Counted from the first letter of the stretch, positions 22,946 through 35,230 are shown. The stretch: 64,000 nucleotides of DNA from Gnetum montanum (GCA_015680685.1 MNCI01023302.1:1-64000); one strand, 5' to 3'. Made by a program: numbers and translations. The notes: generated by a model from the letters alone, not told the origin.

Positions 22946-24372
22946 CAAGTTAAAATTTGAAAAAAGAACAAAATTAGAGTTAAATGGAAGCCTAAAAATC
23001 CAAGAACACAAAAAAAATACATGAAGAGGATTTGAGGATTCACAAAGATAGAGAATGATTGGAGAAATGCCTTAAGAAGCATAAAGTTGGATGCAACCAA
23101 TGGGGAATGCAAAATATTTGATTGTGAAAATGTCTAAGGATAAAGGACTTAACTAGCCCAACCAAGAGCTATGTAATTAGGTCCTTCCCATAGAAGGATT
23201 ATGCCCTTTTTTCCCTTGCATAACCTTAAATAAGGAGTCCATGGGCCCCACACTTAGTTAATGGTTACAAAAAGCTAACAACCAAAACTTGAAGAATATA
23301 CCTAAGAATTTCAACATGTCAAACTAAGACATTAAAAAAAACATGAAAACTTGTAGTGAGGTGAGTTATGAATAGCATTGATGGATGAGAGAGAGAATGG
23401 AATGGATGTCCCAATTATGATCACATGAAGTCCCTTGTGAATTTCATGGTTAAATGACCTGATAAGGTCCAACCTTAGTCCAAACCAAAACCAACAACTT
23501 TCAGTGACTTCACATCACCACTCTAGAAGGAATCCATCCCCTTGAGACATAAGAATGCTCCCATGAATAACCACTATTCCTTATTTGAGAAGAAAAGAGA
23601 AGCAAAAAGTGAGAAAGGGCCTTAGTTAGAGGGGACCTTTAGGCATGGTTAACATGCCTTTCTAGTCCCATAACCAGTTCTTGTAGCCCATTTATTTTGT
23701 ATAAGGGGTGTGCTTTGAATTCTCATCATGTTGTTTTTTTTAACATTTTATGTTTCTTATGAATTTTTAGATGGGAACCATACCATGCAAAGACTTATTT
23801 AACTTCCTATTATTGGTCGACACAGAATGGTAAGAAATCCATGAAAACACACATGCAGTCAAGCAAGTAGAGAGGCACAGAGAGCATTGAATCTCCTTGA
23901 AGTCACATCCTTTTCAAACCTTTGAATCTTTTCCAAGTTTGAAAACTACCAAGGTCACAAGTTCATTAAAGTTTTATTATTGAAAAAGGGACCTCATACT
24001 TCCAAAATCAAGAAACTCATAGAGTTGATGGGTGAGTGGATGATGTGGACTCACTTCCTGTTCCATGGAAAAGAAACTTGTCTTAGTGATCAAGATTCAA
24101 AATTCAAAAATAGAAACTAGATATTAGCAATAAAAAATATTAGGTATAAACCACCATTAGTAATTAGCTACATCATCATTGAGTCTTGTTGGCAATAAAG
24201 CACTTTTATTAGAAGACAAGAGAAATTCACACCAAAATAAGGAAAAATACAAAAGAAATTATAAAATATTCAAGAAAAATAAAAGAAAGTGTATGAAAAT
24301 TATTAGAAAGTATATAAAAGAAAAATATCAAAAAGTATGTAAAAGAAAAATATTAGAAAGTGTATGAAGCTC
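22946..24372 (-). other. Untranslated region between pol and ORF3, R5
   Basis: This aligns on the minus strand with 53740-55000 of R9. Shared words include CTCCTTGAAGTCACATCC (23897, as plus strand), GGTGTGCTTTGAATTCTCATC (23708) and a CATAACC...GGAAGGACC-type block near 23180-23230. No frame is conserved. The distal end (24240-24370) is a short AAAGTATRTAAAAGAAAAATATTA tandem repeat, and integrase stops abruptly there at about 24372. Confidence 0.6.
24240..24370. repeat. A-rich tandem repeat, about 26 bp unit
   Basis: Four imperfect units resemble GAAAGTATATAAAAGAAAAA plus TATTA. The repeat lies exactly where the R5 integrase frame breaks off, so it may mark a rearrangement junction. Confidence 0.65.
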
Positions 24373-25330
24373 GGATTGAAGTGGTAGAGTTGGTAATCTT
24401 TCATACACCAACTCATAGGGAGAGTAGCCTATACAAAGTTTCCATGTTGAGCGGTATGCCTAGAGGGCATCATTAAGTTTTTTGCTCTAGTATCTCCTAT
24501 ATTTGCTAATTATTCTTATTAAGATTTTCATGATCTCCCTATTGGTAACCTTTTCTTGATTGTTGGCTTGGGGGTGGTAGGGTGTTGTTAATTTATGCTC
24601 AACCCCCAAGCGTTGCATGAGATTACGAAAGGTAGCACTTGTAAAATGAGTATCATTATCAAAAATTAGTGCACATGGCACTCCAAACTTGTTTACAACA
24701 TTTTGTTGTATAATCCATGCAATAGTGGATGATGTACTATCGATGATGGTTGTTACTTCTACCCAATTTGTATAATAGCCAATAGTGACTATTAGGTATG
24801 TATTTCCATTTGACATGGATGTGATGGGATCCATGAAGTCTATGCCCTATATGTTGAAGGTTCTAGTGGTTGGATCCACTACCAAGGTTCGTCCATTTGA
24901 GTGGTCATCCCACCATCTCGTTGATAATGCTCACAAGAGTAAACGAATTAGTGGACATCCCTAAAGATTTTTGGCCAATAGTAGCTTGCCATTAGGATTT
25001 TAATGATCTTACATCTCCCTACATAGTGGTCCCCACAAGAACCCTCATGAGCGTATTGGAGAATTCATGGTTGGTTAGCATCAAGAACACACCAATGAAC
25101 CAAGCCATCAACGCACACCTTGTAAAGATGTTTGTTAATCTCCATGAAGCATTTGGCTTGATGAAGAAACTATTCTTTCTTTTTGTGGTCTAATTCTTGT
25201 GGCATCTCATGAGTGAGAAGATAAGTGAGGATGCCGTCATAACATTTTGGTTTAGTGGACACTTATTCATTTATTGCAGCAGCAAAGAGGAATTCATCAA
25301 GAAATTAATCATACTACCTTTGCAATGTTC
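24373..25330 (-). pseudogene. int: Integrase of R5 (5'-deleted, broken)
   Basis: Integrase joins element cDNA to the chromosome. The minus strand shows the RNase H/integrase spacer, a damaged zinc-binding region (CGDHYVGR...YYWPK...CEH, about 25060-24900), then an open stretch 24834-24487. That stretch has the WVEV and TSSTIAWIIQQ blocks, the second catalytic Asp in LIFDNDTHF and the LTTPYHPQANNQ region. The third catalytic residue (Glu in the sister copy's NGQVEV) is Lys here (NNQEKV). The frame ends at PLQSEL near 24372, with the C-terminal domain lost. It is directly fused at about 25330 to gag. Confidence 0.78.
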
Positions 25331-26134
25331 AACATGCTTCAAGTTGCCAGTAAGGGCTCATCATCGTCATGATTTTGATAATGCCTATGATGTTCCATGC
25401 TACCCCTTCGATCATGGTGGGGTCTATGATCATTGTCCTATCACTCACCTCCATCATGGTTTTGTCTTCTACGATTTTGATCAGATTTAGAGGAGGAAGA
25501 AGAAGATGCAAATAAAGAGGATGAAGAGGAAGGAGAACTACCATCACCACAATGTTTGCCACCTTATCTCCACTCACAACCATGATCATCAAGTGTCCTA
25601 TCATCATGATGCTTGCCCAAGCCCTTTCCTTGACTCCTACTTTTACTTGAACCTAGATTGTTGATAGTGGACCATAGATTTAGGTTCAATCCCCCTTCAC
25701 TAGAGTTAAGGGGTGGAAAATCTTCATGTTGAGAAACCCCCAGAGGGAGGATCATCTTTGTTGTTTTAGTTCAACAAGAATAAGGGGTTAGTGAACCATT
25801 TTCTCTTCATAGCTTCATGGCACTTTTTCTCAAGCTAATCTCATTTGCATTGTGTTTCTATGAGATGGTAGTCCTGATAGTTATGGTCCTACACAATGTA
25901 TTCATCATGGAGGACTTGGGTGCCTAACCTTTTAAGAGTTTGGAGTAGCATCCTAGGAACAGATTGGATGGGAGGCAACACAACAATTTCCTCCATATCT
26001 CTCCACTACAACTGCTCATCCTAATGTAGGATGAAGGTGAAATTAGGTACAAACTCATCTAGATGAATGTACATCATCTTGAATTCTTGGGGAATTGGCA
26101 GTTTTGAATCATCATGCCTATGAGAAGAAGACAT
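25331..26134 (-). pseudogene. gag: gag N-terminal half of R5, fused to integrase
   Basis: The ATG is at 26134-26132 (Met-Ser-Ser-Ser type). The arm and the Ser/His/Arg-rich linker (about 25620-25390) match R9 47336-48140, ending at the point equivalent to 'DEPLLATxxMLNI'. The capsid core, zinc knuckle, protease, RT and RNase H core are deleted; the sequence continues straight into the integrase spacer. Frames seen here in other phases (for example 25607-25329) are rich in Met and Ile and are shadows of the linker. Confidence 0.65.
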
Positions 26135-26294
26135 TTTGGATTAGAGAAAAATTTAGTATGCTTAAATTATAATTGTAATTATTGATTTTTTGAATTATTG
26201 TGACATTAGGACTTGTTCCAATGATCTTAAATAATATTCACTATGTCCTAGATAGCGCACATATCAAACTACAAGTCCACAGGAATGATGCTAA

Positions 26295-27192
26295 TGATGA
26301 TCAATGAGTAGACCCTACATCCAACCATACAAATCACTAAGTGTTCATGCACGATCTAGTTGAATTCCATGGACTTGTATCCTTCTAAGTACACTAGTCT
26401 CTAGGTAGTGAAACTAATTGTTGTAATTATTATTTTCCTAATTACACTTGTGAAATGCAAAGGTATGGTTAAGTGCAATTGAGGCATATGATTTTTATCA
26501 TTTTTATGTTTTGTGTTTTAAGTCACCTAAGGATAAAGAATAATGAATAAAATAAAATAATTAAATTGCTAATTTAATTTAACTAGCTACACCTAACCAA
26601 TTCTAACATAAGCATCCATTCCCACTTGTTGTACACATCCTAAACACATTTAACACTACTAGGTTACCAAACATTAAGCGTTATTAGGATTACCAAGCAC
26701 CAAGCATATGCTCAAAATGGTTGCACTTATGTTCTTAATTAATCACTATTTAATCTAGCTAAATTTAGCTTAATTACTTAAAGCATTAAAGGAAATTGTA
26801 TAAAACATTAAATGCATAAATAAATATTTAATCTATTTCAAAGTGTTGCAAGGTTTATCATAAAGCTCATCTTTATTATCACACACATTGCTATGCTTAG
26901 GTACAACAATGCTTGAATAAAGATTCGTACACTCTTTGACTCCTACTATAGGCAGTTAGAAAAATGTTCTAATTTTCAAATGATAAAACTGCAAGAGCTA
27001 CAATACAACTATGATAAAAGATGTCATAAACACGATAGGTGAGCATGTATTTGTAGGTAAAAATACACACTATGTCAATGAGGCCATGTCAATGCATCAA
27101 ATCGCACATCAACATGGACACATCGAAAAGGTCACATTGATGGGGTTGTGTCAACGAGGCCTCATCGACATAACCCTAGACACGACTCACTA
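26295..27192 (-). repeat. 5' LTR of R5 (type III)
   Basis: It aligns with 18383-19275 over its length. The TATA box has decayed to TACAAATA (about 27041-27055). The terminal CTCATCA complement has become GACTCACTA at 27184-27192. The degenerate primer site lies at about 26276-26293. Confidence 0.82.
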
Positions 27193-27587
27193 GAGACTTA
27201 CAAACTTTGCATTTAGGCTTGAAAGTTGAAATTGTGCCTCCAACTCCCAAAGGATTTTGGAATACTTTAAGTTGTTGGTTATTTGGATGCATAGTGGATT
27301 GATTGCTCTCCATCACTATCTTATCCTTATCAATGAGATCCTAGATATCATCCTTTAGATTCCTATAGTTATTTTTGTCATGTCTAATAGTCTCATGATA
27401 ATAGAAGTATTTCCTATAGTCATACCACTTAGGCACCTCAGGTTTAACTTCTTACCTTTGAGAAGGATCCATAGATATTAGTTAAATGTGATGGTAACAT
27501 ACTCTTGCTTAATTAGACATCTACTTCTTCTTGAGATGGTCATCTCTAAAAAGATTATTCATAGGTAGAGAGTACCTCATAGGTATA
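27193..27587 (-). pseudogene. gag: R3 gag C-terminal region
   Basis: This minus-strand piece between R5 and R6 translates as WYDYRKYFYYHETIRHDKNN then YRNLKDDI.DLIDKD, and further on NNQQLKVFQNPLGVG. It resembles the Tat/Ogre-type pattern 'C.YH...GH.T..C..LK..IE.LI..G', with the cysteines turned to Tyr. It continues the gag read at 36371-36292 on the other side of R6. Confidence 0.6.
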
Positions 27588-28350
27588 TGATGAATCGTGA
27601 TTCATCAGGCTACGATATCGGGCCCTTGATATCAGATCCACAATATCGGGTACACGATACAGTAGCCCAATTAATGATATCGGATACACGATATCATGAC
27701 TCCTATGTGAGCCTATAAATACACATGTGGACACATGAGAGGAGCTAGTCTTTAAGTTTTGAATTAGTTAGTTTTAAAAGTTAGTTTATTTCTTTTTCTC
27801 TCTCAACCCTTTCTCCTAGTGCATGCCTGCAATCTGATGATTGTAATTGTACGACATCCTTTATTTGAGTGTGATGTACTTGGACATGCACATGACCAGA
27901 AATAAAGATCGAGATTACTTCATCATTACAACATTCACTCAATTTAATTATTTAATTGTTATTGTTATTTATTGCTTTCATAGTTAATATCTCTTCATCC
28001 TAAACTCCTTAAATATAGAATGAGTACGACTTAATCATGAGCATTAAGTGTGACTACTTGGTAACCTAGTAGTGTACCTAGGATCTACGCTTGGTAATCC
28101 CAGTAGTAGTCGTGCACGTGCACGAGGTCCAAGACGTGTATGGATGATTAAGGAATTGATGCTTATCACACTTATGATAACTTAGAATCTCTCTCCCTAT
28201 CTCCTATTAGTTTAACTCTCTCTCCTCTTTCCTCCTAACTTAATTAAAGATTACTTTCCATTGTTTAGGAACACATCATATGCCTCACTTTGGACTAAAC
28301 CATACGTGACAAAGCAAATACTACTCTAGGTGGGAAGATAACAAACTGCG
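27588..28350 (+). repeat. 5' LTR of R6 (type II, 3' end missing)
   Basis: It begins TGATGAATCGTGATTCATCA, itself an inverted repeat. U3 has GATATCGGGCCCTTGATATC words and a CCTATAAATACAC box at 27713. It follows the 3' LTR until about 28345 (GGTGGGAAGA), then diverges. The last 120 bp of the LTR, the CTCATCA terminus and the primer site are absent. Confidence 0.85.
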
Positions 28351-28371
28351 ATAACAAACTGCAACATACCG

Positions 28372-28461
28372 AGATGTATTGTGAATACTTTGAAGACAAC
28401 AAATTATTTAGATTAGCTACATCATACAAGATCGCTGTAAAAAAGTATTCACAATACATCT
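28372..28461. repeat. 20 bp perfect inverted repeat replacing LTR end and primer site
   Basis: AGATGTATTGTGAATACTTT (28372-28391) and its exact complement (28442-28461) flank a 50 nt loop. A short direct repeat AACAAACTGC sits just upstream (28340-28363). The hairpin occupies the place where the end of the LTR and the tRNA primer site should be. Confidence 0.9.
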
Positions 28462-28510
28462 TTTAGAAAATAAATTAATTTTAATTAAGTCACACATGAA
28501 TTCACACACA

Positions 28511-30475
28511 ATGTCTCTCTCACAAGATTATGATAACATGACAACCAATAAGGCAATTCATTGGAGAACCAACAAATTATATGATGAAGAAGACGAAGTT
28601 TGGAGTACTCAATCTGATGTAGGAGTTTCCTGTGAACATAAACGAAGACAACATCATCCCAACACGTGAATGCATAACCTATCTAGTGATGATGAACCCC
28701 TACTGGCCACTACAAGCCTAACACAAATACAAGAGGCTGTTCGAATATCCTGCAAGCATCACAAGGAAAGTCGTCTACCCAAGCTTGATTTAAACAACTT
28801 TCCCAAGTTTTCAGGAGTCTATGATTTAGATCTGCAACATCATCTACAAGCCTTCCATGATGCCTGTGTGTGGAACAACATTGATAATGGATGGCAAAAA
28901 CTTAAGCTCTTTCCTACGACACTTATTGGTTAAGGAAAAGTATGGTATAGGTCGTTAAAACCAAAATCAATTTGACGTTGGCCAAAAATGGTAGAACTCT
29001 TCAACGAAATATATCAAACTTATGCAAGAGTGTCAGCCTTGAGGAGACAAATCCAAGAGTGGAAACAAGGGCAACATGAAGCCTTAGACATGGCCTTAGA
29101 AAGATATCATGCACTATTAAAGAACTGCCCAGTCCATGGGTTCTCAGAGGAAAGGTTAATGTATCATATCATAGATGGGCTCCATAATGAAACAAGGGAG
29201 ACCCTAGGGATGTATGCTTGAGGTCAACTATACGAGACCCAAACCCATCAAGTCCAAGAGCTTATTAAGTGGATAGCAAAAGAAGAACGAGAAATGGCTA
29301 AATGGGAGAACATTGAAAAATCTCAACAGGTCCAAAACCTTAAATCAACAAGGCACCATGATAATGAAGAAGAGAAATCAACTCACTTCAAGGAGGTGGA
29401 ACCATCTTTGTCAGTATTACAATCATTGGATGAAGTTGAGGAAAAGATCAATAAGATGATGGAATGGATGCATAAAAAATGTGGAGAATATGCCAACATT
29501 ATTGAAGGTAGAGTCATGACGAACCAAGAAATAGGACAAAACACCCTTAGACAATCGGAAAGAAGGGTAGAAGAGAATAAGAGCTCAACTGTCAATCATA
29601 CATATCAATGCAACATTTCCCTGTATGATCACCCTAAGGGCCAATGTCCAATCTTGTCACATTTACATGAGCATTGGGGAAGAATGTTACATCCAGAGTT
29701 CGTACAAAAATATTATGTTCAATCACAGTGGCAACAATCTCAATCGTGGGGAAGGCCACTCCCAAACTGGTTACACCCTCCATACCATCTGAACCTAAGT
29801 TCTTATCAAGTCCAACATCCTCTTTCCCCAACCAGGTCAACATCCTCTATCTCGCCACATGATTATTATTCTCCTCAATAGTATCACCCTGTATCCTCAC
29901 CAATAGTACCACCACCTTGTGTACCTTACACTTCTCCTCAATTTCAAAATTCTCATCCTTCACCTCCTTCTACATTACCACCAAGTGTTCCAAAGGGTTT
30001 TGCACCACATTACCAACCCATGAATGTTACTTGTACTACTACTGACAATAACAATGAGGGATCTCCTCAACATCAAAGATGCCCCTTCTTTAGGCATGAC
30101 CGTAAGAAGGGACAACACAATTCTGAAACCACTACATCCACCAACTCAGCACAAGTCTAGCACTATGGTGCATCTTCCTCTTTGAACCCAATGCCTCATG
30201 TTACCTTATCAGGGCCACCACTCAATACTCCAACAACCATGGAACCCAATGAATATAGCCACATGGGGAGACATGTTAATCCTTGCATATCATCTTACGG
30301 TCAAGAGTGTCATAGTGGGTCAACCACTCATCAATTAACTACACCTTATAACCTACCCTACTATGCTAACCTTCATCTAGTGTGTGAACCCCAATGGGGT
30401 AAGTATGATCAAGTTCCAATATTTCCAACATGCAAGGATCCTAATCTTCCATTTATTAATTCTTTCCATACTTAA
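28511..30475 (+). pseudogene. gag: gag of R6
   Basis: The ATG at 28511 gives Met-Ser-Leu-Ser. The N-terminal arm is much shorter than in R4. The capsid core is readable in two open stretches (28670-28933 and 28988-29221) with HHLQAFHDACVWNNIDNGWQ, FNEIYQTYARVSALRRQIQE and HIIDGLHNETRETLGMYA, matching R4 9650-10050. A Glu/Lys-rich region (29294-29570) follows, then a damaged zinc knuckle CNISLYDHPKGQC whose second Cys is Leu. A long Pro/Ser/His/Gln-rich tail continues to 30475 with two stops. The next recognisable sequence is the purine motif that normally follows pol, so everything from protease to integrase has been lost. Confidence 0.78.
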
Positions 30476-30479
30476 CCGT

Positions 30480-31850
30480 TTAGTTATGGGGGTATCCCCC
30501 ATTCTAACAATAGCAGAATTAATAAATGTTTTCCTTTTTTTTTAATTTTAAATTTTTTTATATTCTAGTTTTTCATCTTTTAATTTATTGTTTTGTCTTT
30601 TTATGAGTAATCGCATCTATGAATTAAACACTCATGTGGCTCATTGGTTGAGGTGTTGTTCTATGTTATCAAGTCTTAGGTGACTAATTATTTGAATAGC
30701 AAACCACAACATTCACTTCCTCATTCTATTAATAAGAGGTTCCACTCTAGGTAAAATGATATCCATAATCATTAAAACTTAAAGTAATTCTATTCTCATT
30801 ATGCCCAGAGTGAAGAATGATGGACCAAGAAGGAATGGCTAGGGTGTGACATCAAGGGGACTTGTGGATTTTGTTTGGTGGCATTTGTAAGAGTTATCAT
30901 GCAGCTTGGCTGTACTAAGATCCTTGTAGATGTAACGAAAAATGGAAGTAAGAGTAATCAAAAGGCACTCAACCAGAAAAAAATAATCCTATTTTAGGGG
31001 GTCCCACTAGAAAGACATGCACCCATGCCTGAAGGTAGGCAGCTTCTATGGCTTAAGCATTACATAAAAAAAAAACATGAGTGCTGCAAAGAAAAAATCA
31101 CTCCTCCCTTGGATGAAACACCAAGTGATCATAGGCCTTGTTGTCATAGTGATCTTATGGTTGTCCATCATGGGAAGAAGTAATGTGATGTCACTGTTCA
31201 TAGGAATGGACTTAGTCCTGATTTTGGAGTGATGGGCAAATGACACACTAATCATGCCTTACACACAGGATTCATTATGCCGTGAGTCTGTTCCCTCATG
31301 TTCCAATCTCTACAGTCCCTTCTATGATTTGCCTCACCTCGTTGTTTGTGTAATTGTGACTTGTGACTTGGGTAGCATGGGATTCATATCTCATCGTAGT
31401 GATATCTACATCATGTGTGTGTTTTGTGAGATTGGTGTGGATTACATTTAACCCTTCTAGTGCCTACAAACATTTTAAGATGTGGTTACGCAAGGGCACT
31501 ATAGGTTGAAACCTACTTTGGGGAGGATCCACTTATGTACCCCTTGTAAGTTGCACTTGTAACACATCTCTCGCACATCATCTTATACCCTCTAAGTATT
31601 ACCAATGCTCTTCTTTCCCTTATCATCCTTCTGGTTCAAACGTTCCTATGAGCTAACACATGTCCTTTTCCCTTCTACTCTTCATGATTTTCATTATCAT
31701 ATTTTACACCATTATATTCCTTGTGCCTTCCAGACTAGTTTATATTACCCTGGAACCCTTTACATTGACCTACACATCCACATCCTCAGTTTATACCTTC
31801 GAGTTTCAAAAAATTTGTAAATTTTTCAAGTACCCTATTTTCAATAGGAC
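30480..31850 (+). other. Untranslated region between gag end and ORF3, R6
   Basis: It opens with TTAGTTATGGGGGTATCCCC, the internal purine motif, which here forms a 7 bp-arm hairpin. Shared words with R9 and R8 follow: GTGTGACATCAAGGGGACTTG (30839) and a GGTTACGCAAGGG...GGGGAGGATCC block (31484-31532). Short open frames in it are not conserved. Confidence 0.6.
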
Positions 31851-31938
31851 TTGATATTGGGTCCCTGATACCATGTTGAATGTGATATTGGGTCCCCACT
31901 AACAGGTATGCGATATCGCGTCCTTAAAATATAATATA
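31851..31938 (+). promoter_or_regulatory. Internal promoter-like block upstream of ORF3, R6
   Basis: Three words GATATTGGGTCC, GATATTGGGTCC and GATATCGCGTCC are followed by an AAATATAATATATGG TATA-like run at 31927, 506 bp before the ORF3 ATG. The same GATATCGGG(C/T)CC words open the U3 of this element's LTR (27609-27650). Confidence 0.55.
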
Positions 31939-32435
31939 TGGATCCCCCATGAACATCAACATCATTTGCAACTGTTCACACGGGGGATTTTTTCAAATTT
32001 TCTTCTACAACTTGCGATTGTGCATCTCTTATTTTGATAACCATAACCCACTCGCTAGTGCTCTAATTTTCATTCTATCTAAACCTACTTGAACTTGGAG
32101 TGTTTAGCTTAGTTGTGAGGGAGGGGTACATGCTGAATTGCACATAAATTTTTTGAAATTCATCATCGCCAAAAGGACACTATCAAGGGTAATCAGTTAT
32201 AAAAATAATAAACATGTGCCAAGAACAATTTCATCTCCTTATCTATACTGAGAAATTAAACTTTGAAACCACCTAAGAAAAGTGGGCTAAATATTAAAAC
32301 CTTTTGGGGACATTTCCATAAAATCTCGAACTTTAAATCATATAGAATAAAAAATAGATTCATTAAGGCAAGGAGTAAGATATAACTTAACCTTGGTAAG
32401 AAACCTTACTAATGATTAGCCCTGTGTGATTGCAG

Positions 32436-35230
32436 ATGGCCCCAAAGCATGGACAACAAGAAGATCCTTCTCAAGGTGTGTCTAAGTGACCCAGCAGAGG
32501 TAGAGGATAGGTGTCTGCCGAACAACATATAAAGTAGGAGGCACGATCTTTTAGTATCTATCAAGAGACTCCTACCATGGTACAATCAAGATAGGTAGAA
32601 GGTGGAGCCGTTGTAGTGCCTAAAGAGGGACAACACCTCACGTTGCCCTTAGAGTGTGTTCAAGCCATCCATGAAAGGTCCACATCCACTACAGTGATTG
32701 TGGAATTGAACTTTGGACCTTTCATAGAATTCACTCCTGAGGCCGTTAGGGACCAGCTCAAAGGGTCTCCATCATGGCCTATCCTCTCCAAAAGCAGTGC
32801 CTGGTACTTAGGAGAAATGTACCAATTTTGGCATAATAAAGAATAAGGAACTACAATTGACATTTGTGGTGTGTTTGTTTATTTTTCCATTAAAGCTATT
32901 TTGGAAGTGTTAAACCTTCTGAACAAAGGGCCAAAGGTTGATCGTTTGTCTACTCGCTTTGATGCTGATGCACAAAGGGTTTGGTTAGACAAGGCATACG
33001 GTAAGGAAGATAAGATATATGGATAATTGACATTGGAAGAGAGAATCTACTTTAAAATTAGAAGTTATCACATCTTTTCCACAAAAGGATTAAATAGAAT
33101 TTTGACATATGCGGTAAGAGGAAGTGCAATATTGATGGAAAAGGTTGATGCTAACCTGCCTCATCTATATTTCATGTAAATCTTAAGGCGATTTGAAGAA
33201 TGCAAGATAGGGAAGTTTACGTTTCCCTTTCCTTGTCTCATTAGGAAGTTATGCAAGCATGCTGGTATTCAGGGATACACCAATGACATCCTCAGAAGAG
33301 CCCAAAATGCTTCGTACACCAAACTCTGAAGCCACCAGCTGCAACAAAAAGTGTTGGTGAGACACTATAGCTAGAACAAGAGCAAGAATAGGTGGTGGGA
33401 CCCATTGCAACTCAACTTGCAGGGGCCTAGCTAACTTCCAAACATACGAACAAGTCAACATCAAGAAGCATGGCCTAACATGAGCCAACGAGCTCAACCA
33501 CCACCACTGCCACAGGATTACCGACCATCAATGAGCCATCTCAAGGCCATCACTAAGATGGTCAGTTGGGGAAGTCGTGATGATGCAAATCTCTTCCACA
33601 TCATCGACAATACTGCACAGTCCACTATTTCTATAGATGTTGCACAGGGCAAGGTGTTCATTCAGACAGGAGGAGGGGAGACTTATTGGTTGCAACAGAT
33701 TTTAGGGAACGCTGCATCCTTTTAGGTACAATTGAAGACTAGTGAAGGGGCCATAGTGGTGGTGATGTATCACTAGGATGCAATGAGAGCCACAAAGGTG
33801 GTCATAGACCACATCAAAGAATCTTTTAATGCCCCTGTTGTGCCATCGGTAGATTTCATAGGAGCACAGGATGCTTAAACTCTGATTGGTCCCTCAATGA
33901 TTCCTTTAGAGCATGAGGATGTGCTTGATCGATTTCTGCAAATAGGATAGGTGATGATGTCCTTGTTTGACATACCACAAGATATTACCATAGCACAATT
34001 AGATCTCTTCTCCATCAAAGGGAGCTAGTCATGGCAGAGATCAGGCCAAGCATGCAGAAGTCGAGTTAACAAAACTCCAAGAGAGGCTTGTAACCCTGTA
34101 AGCTACATAGTGGGACCCCTCTTAATTCGTTCTTGCAGACTAGCTAGACACCTTCAAGACCAAGCAACTCAACAAATTACTGGTAGATAATAAAAGAGTG
34201 GGGGAGGAAAAAGAGAAGGCTAACTAGGATGCCTCCAAGGCACAAGCACAGACCTATGTGCATGCCAAGGCACTCAAGGCCTTACAAGAAGAGAATAAAT
34301 AACTTGTTTTTGACAATCTTTGGTTGACCTCTGTGGAGAAACAAAATAACATTCTCGAAGAAAATTTTTAGCAACTACGAGAACAATTGATCAGGGTCAA
34401 CTAGGACATGAACCATTTGGCTAGGGAAAATCAAACCCTCTCAATGGAGGAGGTACACGCCATCCATCAGAAGACAGCCATCGAAATAAGCATGTGGTAA
34501 AATAAGGCCAAGCGACACAAAAAATTAAAGGAGCATTTCTGAGACCAGGTGGGAATGTACAAGAAATTTATCAAAAAAGAGATCCATATGGCAAGGACCA
34601 TATCAACACTTTCAGTGCTCAACACACTGATTGGCGGGCCATATTAGATACATATGCATTTACCACTAGGTAGAACTTAAAAGTTGGGACTTGAAGACTT
34701 ATGACCTCATAGAGTACATGGAGTTGGCAAATCTGTGGTATGCCAACTTAGCTATGTTGAGAGTAGGACATCCAAGGATAGAGCTCAAGAGGTAGGTAGC
34801 TACCACCTACACCAAGTATGAAGCAGAATTTGTAGAACACAAGAAAACATTGCAGAAGCTGGAAGTTGCAAATTATGAATTAGAGGTGGTTAAAGCAAAT
34901 TACCAAGGACAAAAAGATGTCGCAATGGACTTGGCTTGATAGTTTATAGATTTTCAGGAGTACAGGGACAAAGCCAGAGCCTACGAAGAGGAATGATGGT
35001 TGTTTGCAGCCTGGTACATCAAAGAAAACAAAATGTTTCCACAACTACCATGCCCATGGGAGGTGCCAACTCCATCAAACATTGGAGCATTAGCATGGAT
35101 GACACAAGATCCCTGAACTGAAGAGGAAAACCTCTAGGCACTACTTCAATGTCATCAAATTCCAAAAAATGGAGCACAAGACAAGGGGAACCAACCCATG
35201 GAGGAGCCACTGCCACTTGGAATCACATGA
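32436..35230 (+). pseudogene. ORF3 of R6 (Transposase_32-like, coiled coil)
   Basis: The ATG directly follows GATTGCAG and gives Met-Ala-Pro-Lys; the stop at 35228 follows LPLGIT. Stops and shifts are frequent, yet the reading is clear in blocks. The N-terminal domain (32616-33290) has WPILSKSSAWYLGEMYQFW, AILEVLNLLNKGP, RILTYAVRGS and FPCLIRKLCKHAGIQGYTND. A Pro-rich hinge and MSHLKAITKMVSWGSRDD (33480-33725) follow. The region 34100-34650 is long, charged and heptad-rich, with runs such as LRARLQ- and EEN-type repeats typical of a coiled coil. The C-terminal block (35030-35100) is FPQLPCPWEVPT...IGALAWM. Length and block order equal those in R5 and R9. It is in the env-like position, but no hydrophobic leader or anchor is visible. 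Function unknown. Confidence 0.7.

Larger units (their letters stand above)
18383..27192 (-). mobile_element. R5: Athila-like element with gag-to-integrase deletion
   Basis: Minus-strand element with LTRs at 27192-26295 (5') and 19275-18383 (3'), flanked by GAGAT (18378-18382) and GAGAC (27193-27197), a 5 bp target duplication with one transition. Internally it holds a gag N-terminus, a direct junction into the RNase H end/integrase, the conserved untranslated interval, an internal promoter-like block and a full-length ORF3. It is 8.8 kb long. The LTR type (type III) is the same as in R9. Confidence 0.85.

Noticed and set aside
25197-25607. Open frames around 25197-25490 (+) and 25607-25329 (-) as separate proteins
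   Set aside because: Both are shadows of the Ser/His/Arg-rich gag linker of R5 in other frames, mirrored by a similar shadow at 47831-48136 in R9.
28372-28461. Hairpin as a microRNA precursor
   Set aside because: The stem is only 20 bp, perfect, with a 50 nt unstructured loop. There is no extended imperfect stem, and the context explains it as a rearrangement in R6.
30484-30500. G-rich runs (ATGGGGGTA) as G-quadruplexes
   Set aside because: Each has a single run of five G with no further G-runs close by. Their position identifies them as polypurine motifs.
32436-35230. ORF3 as a retroviral-type envelope gene
   Set aside because: The position fits, but there is no signal peptide, no transmembrane segment and no surface-protein-like cysteine pattern. 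The N-terminal block looks like a plant transposon-associated protein instead.
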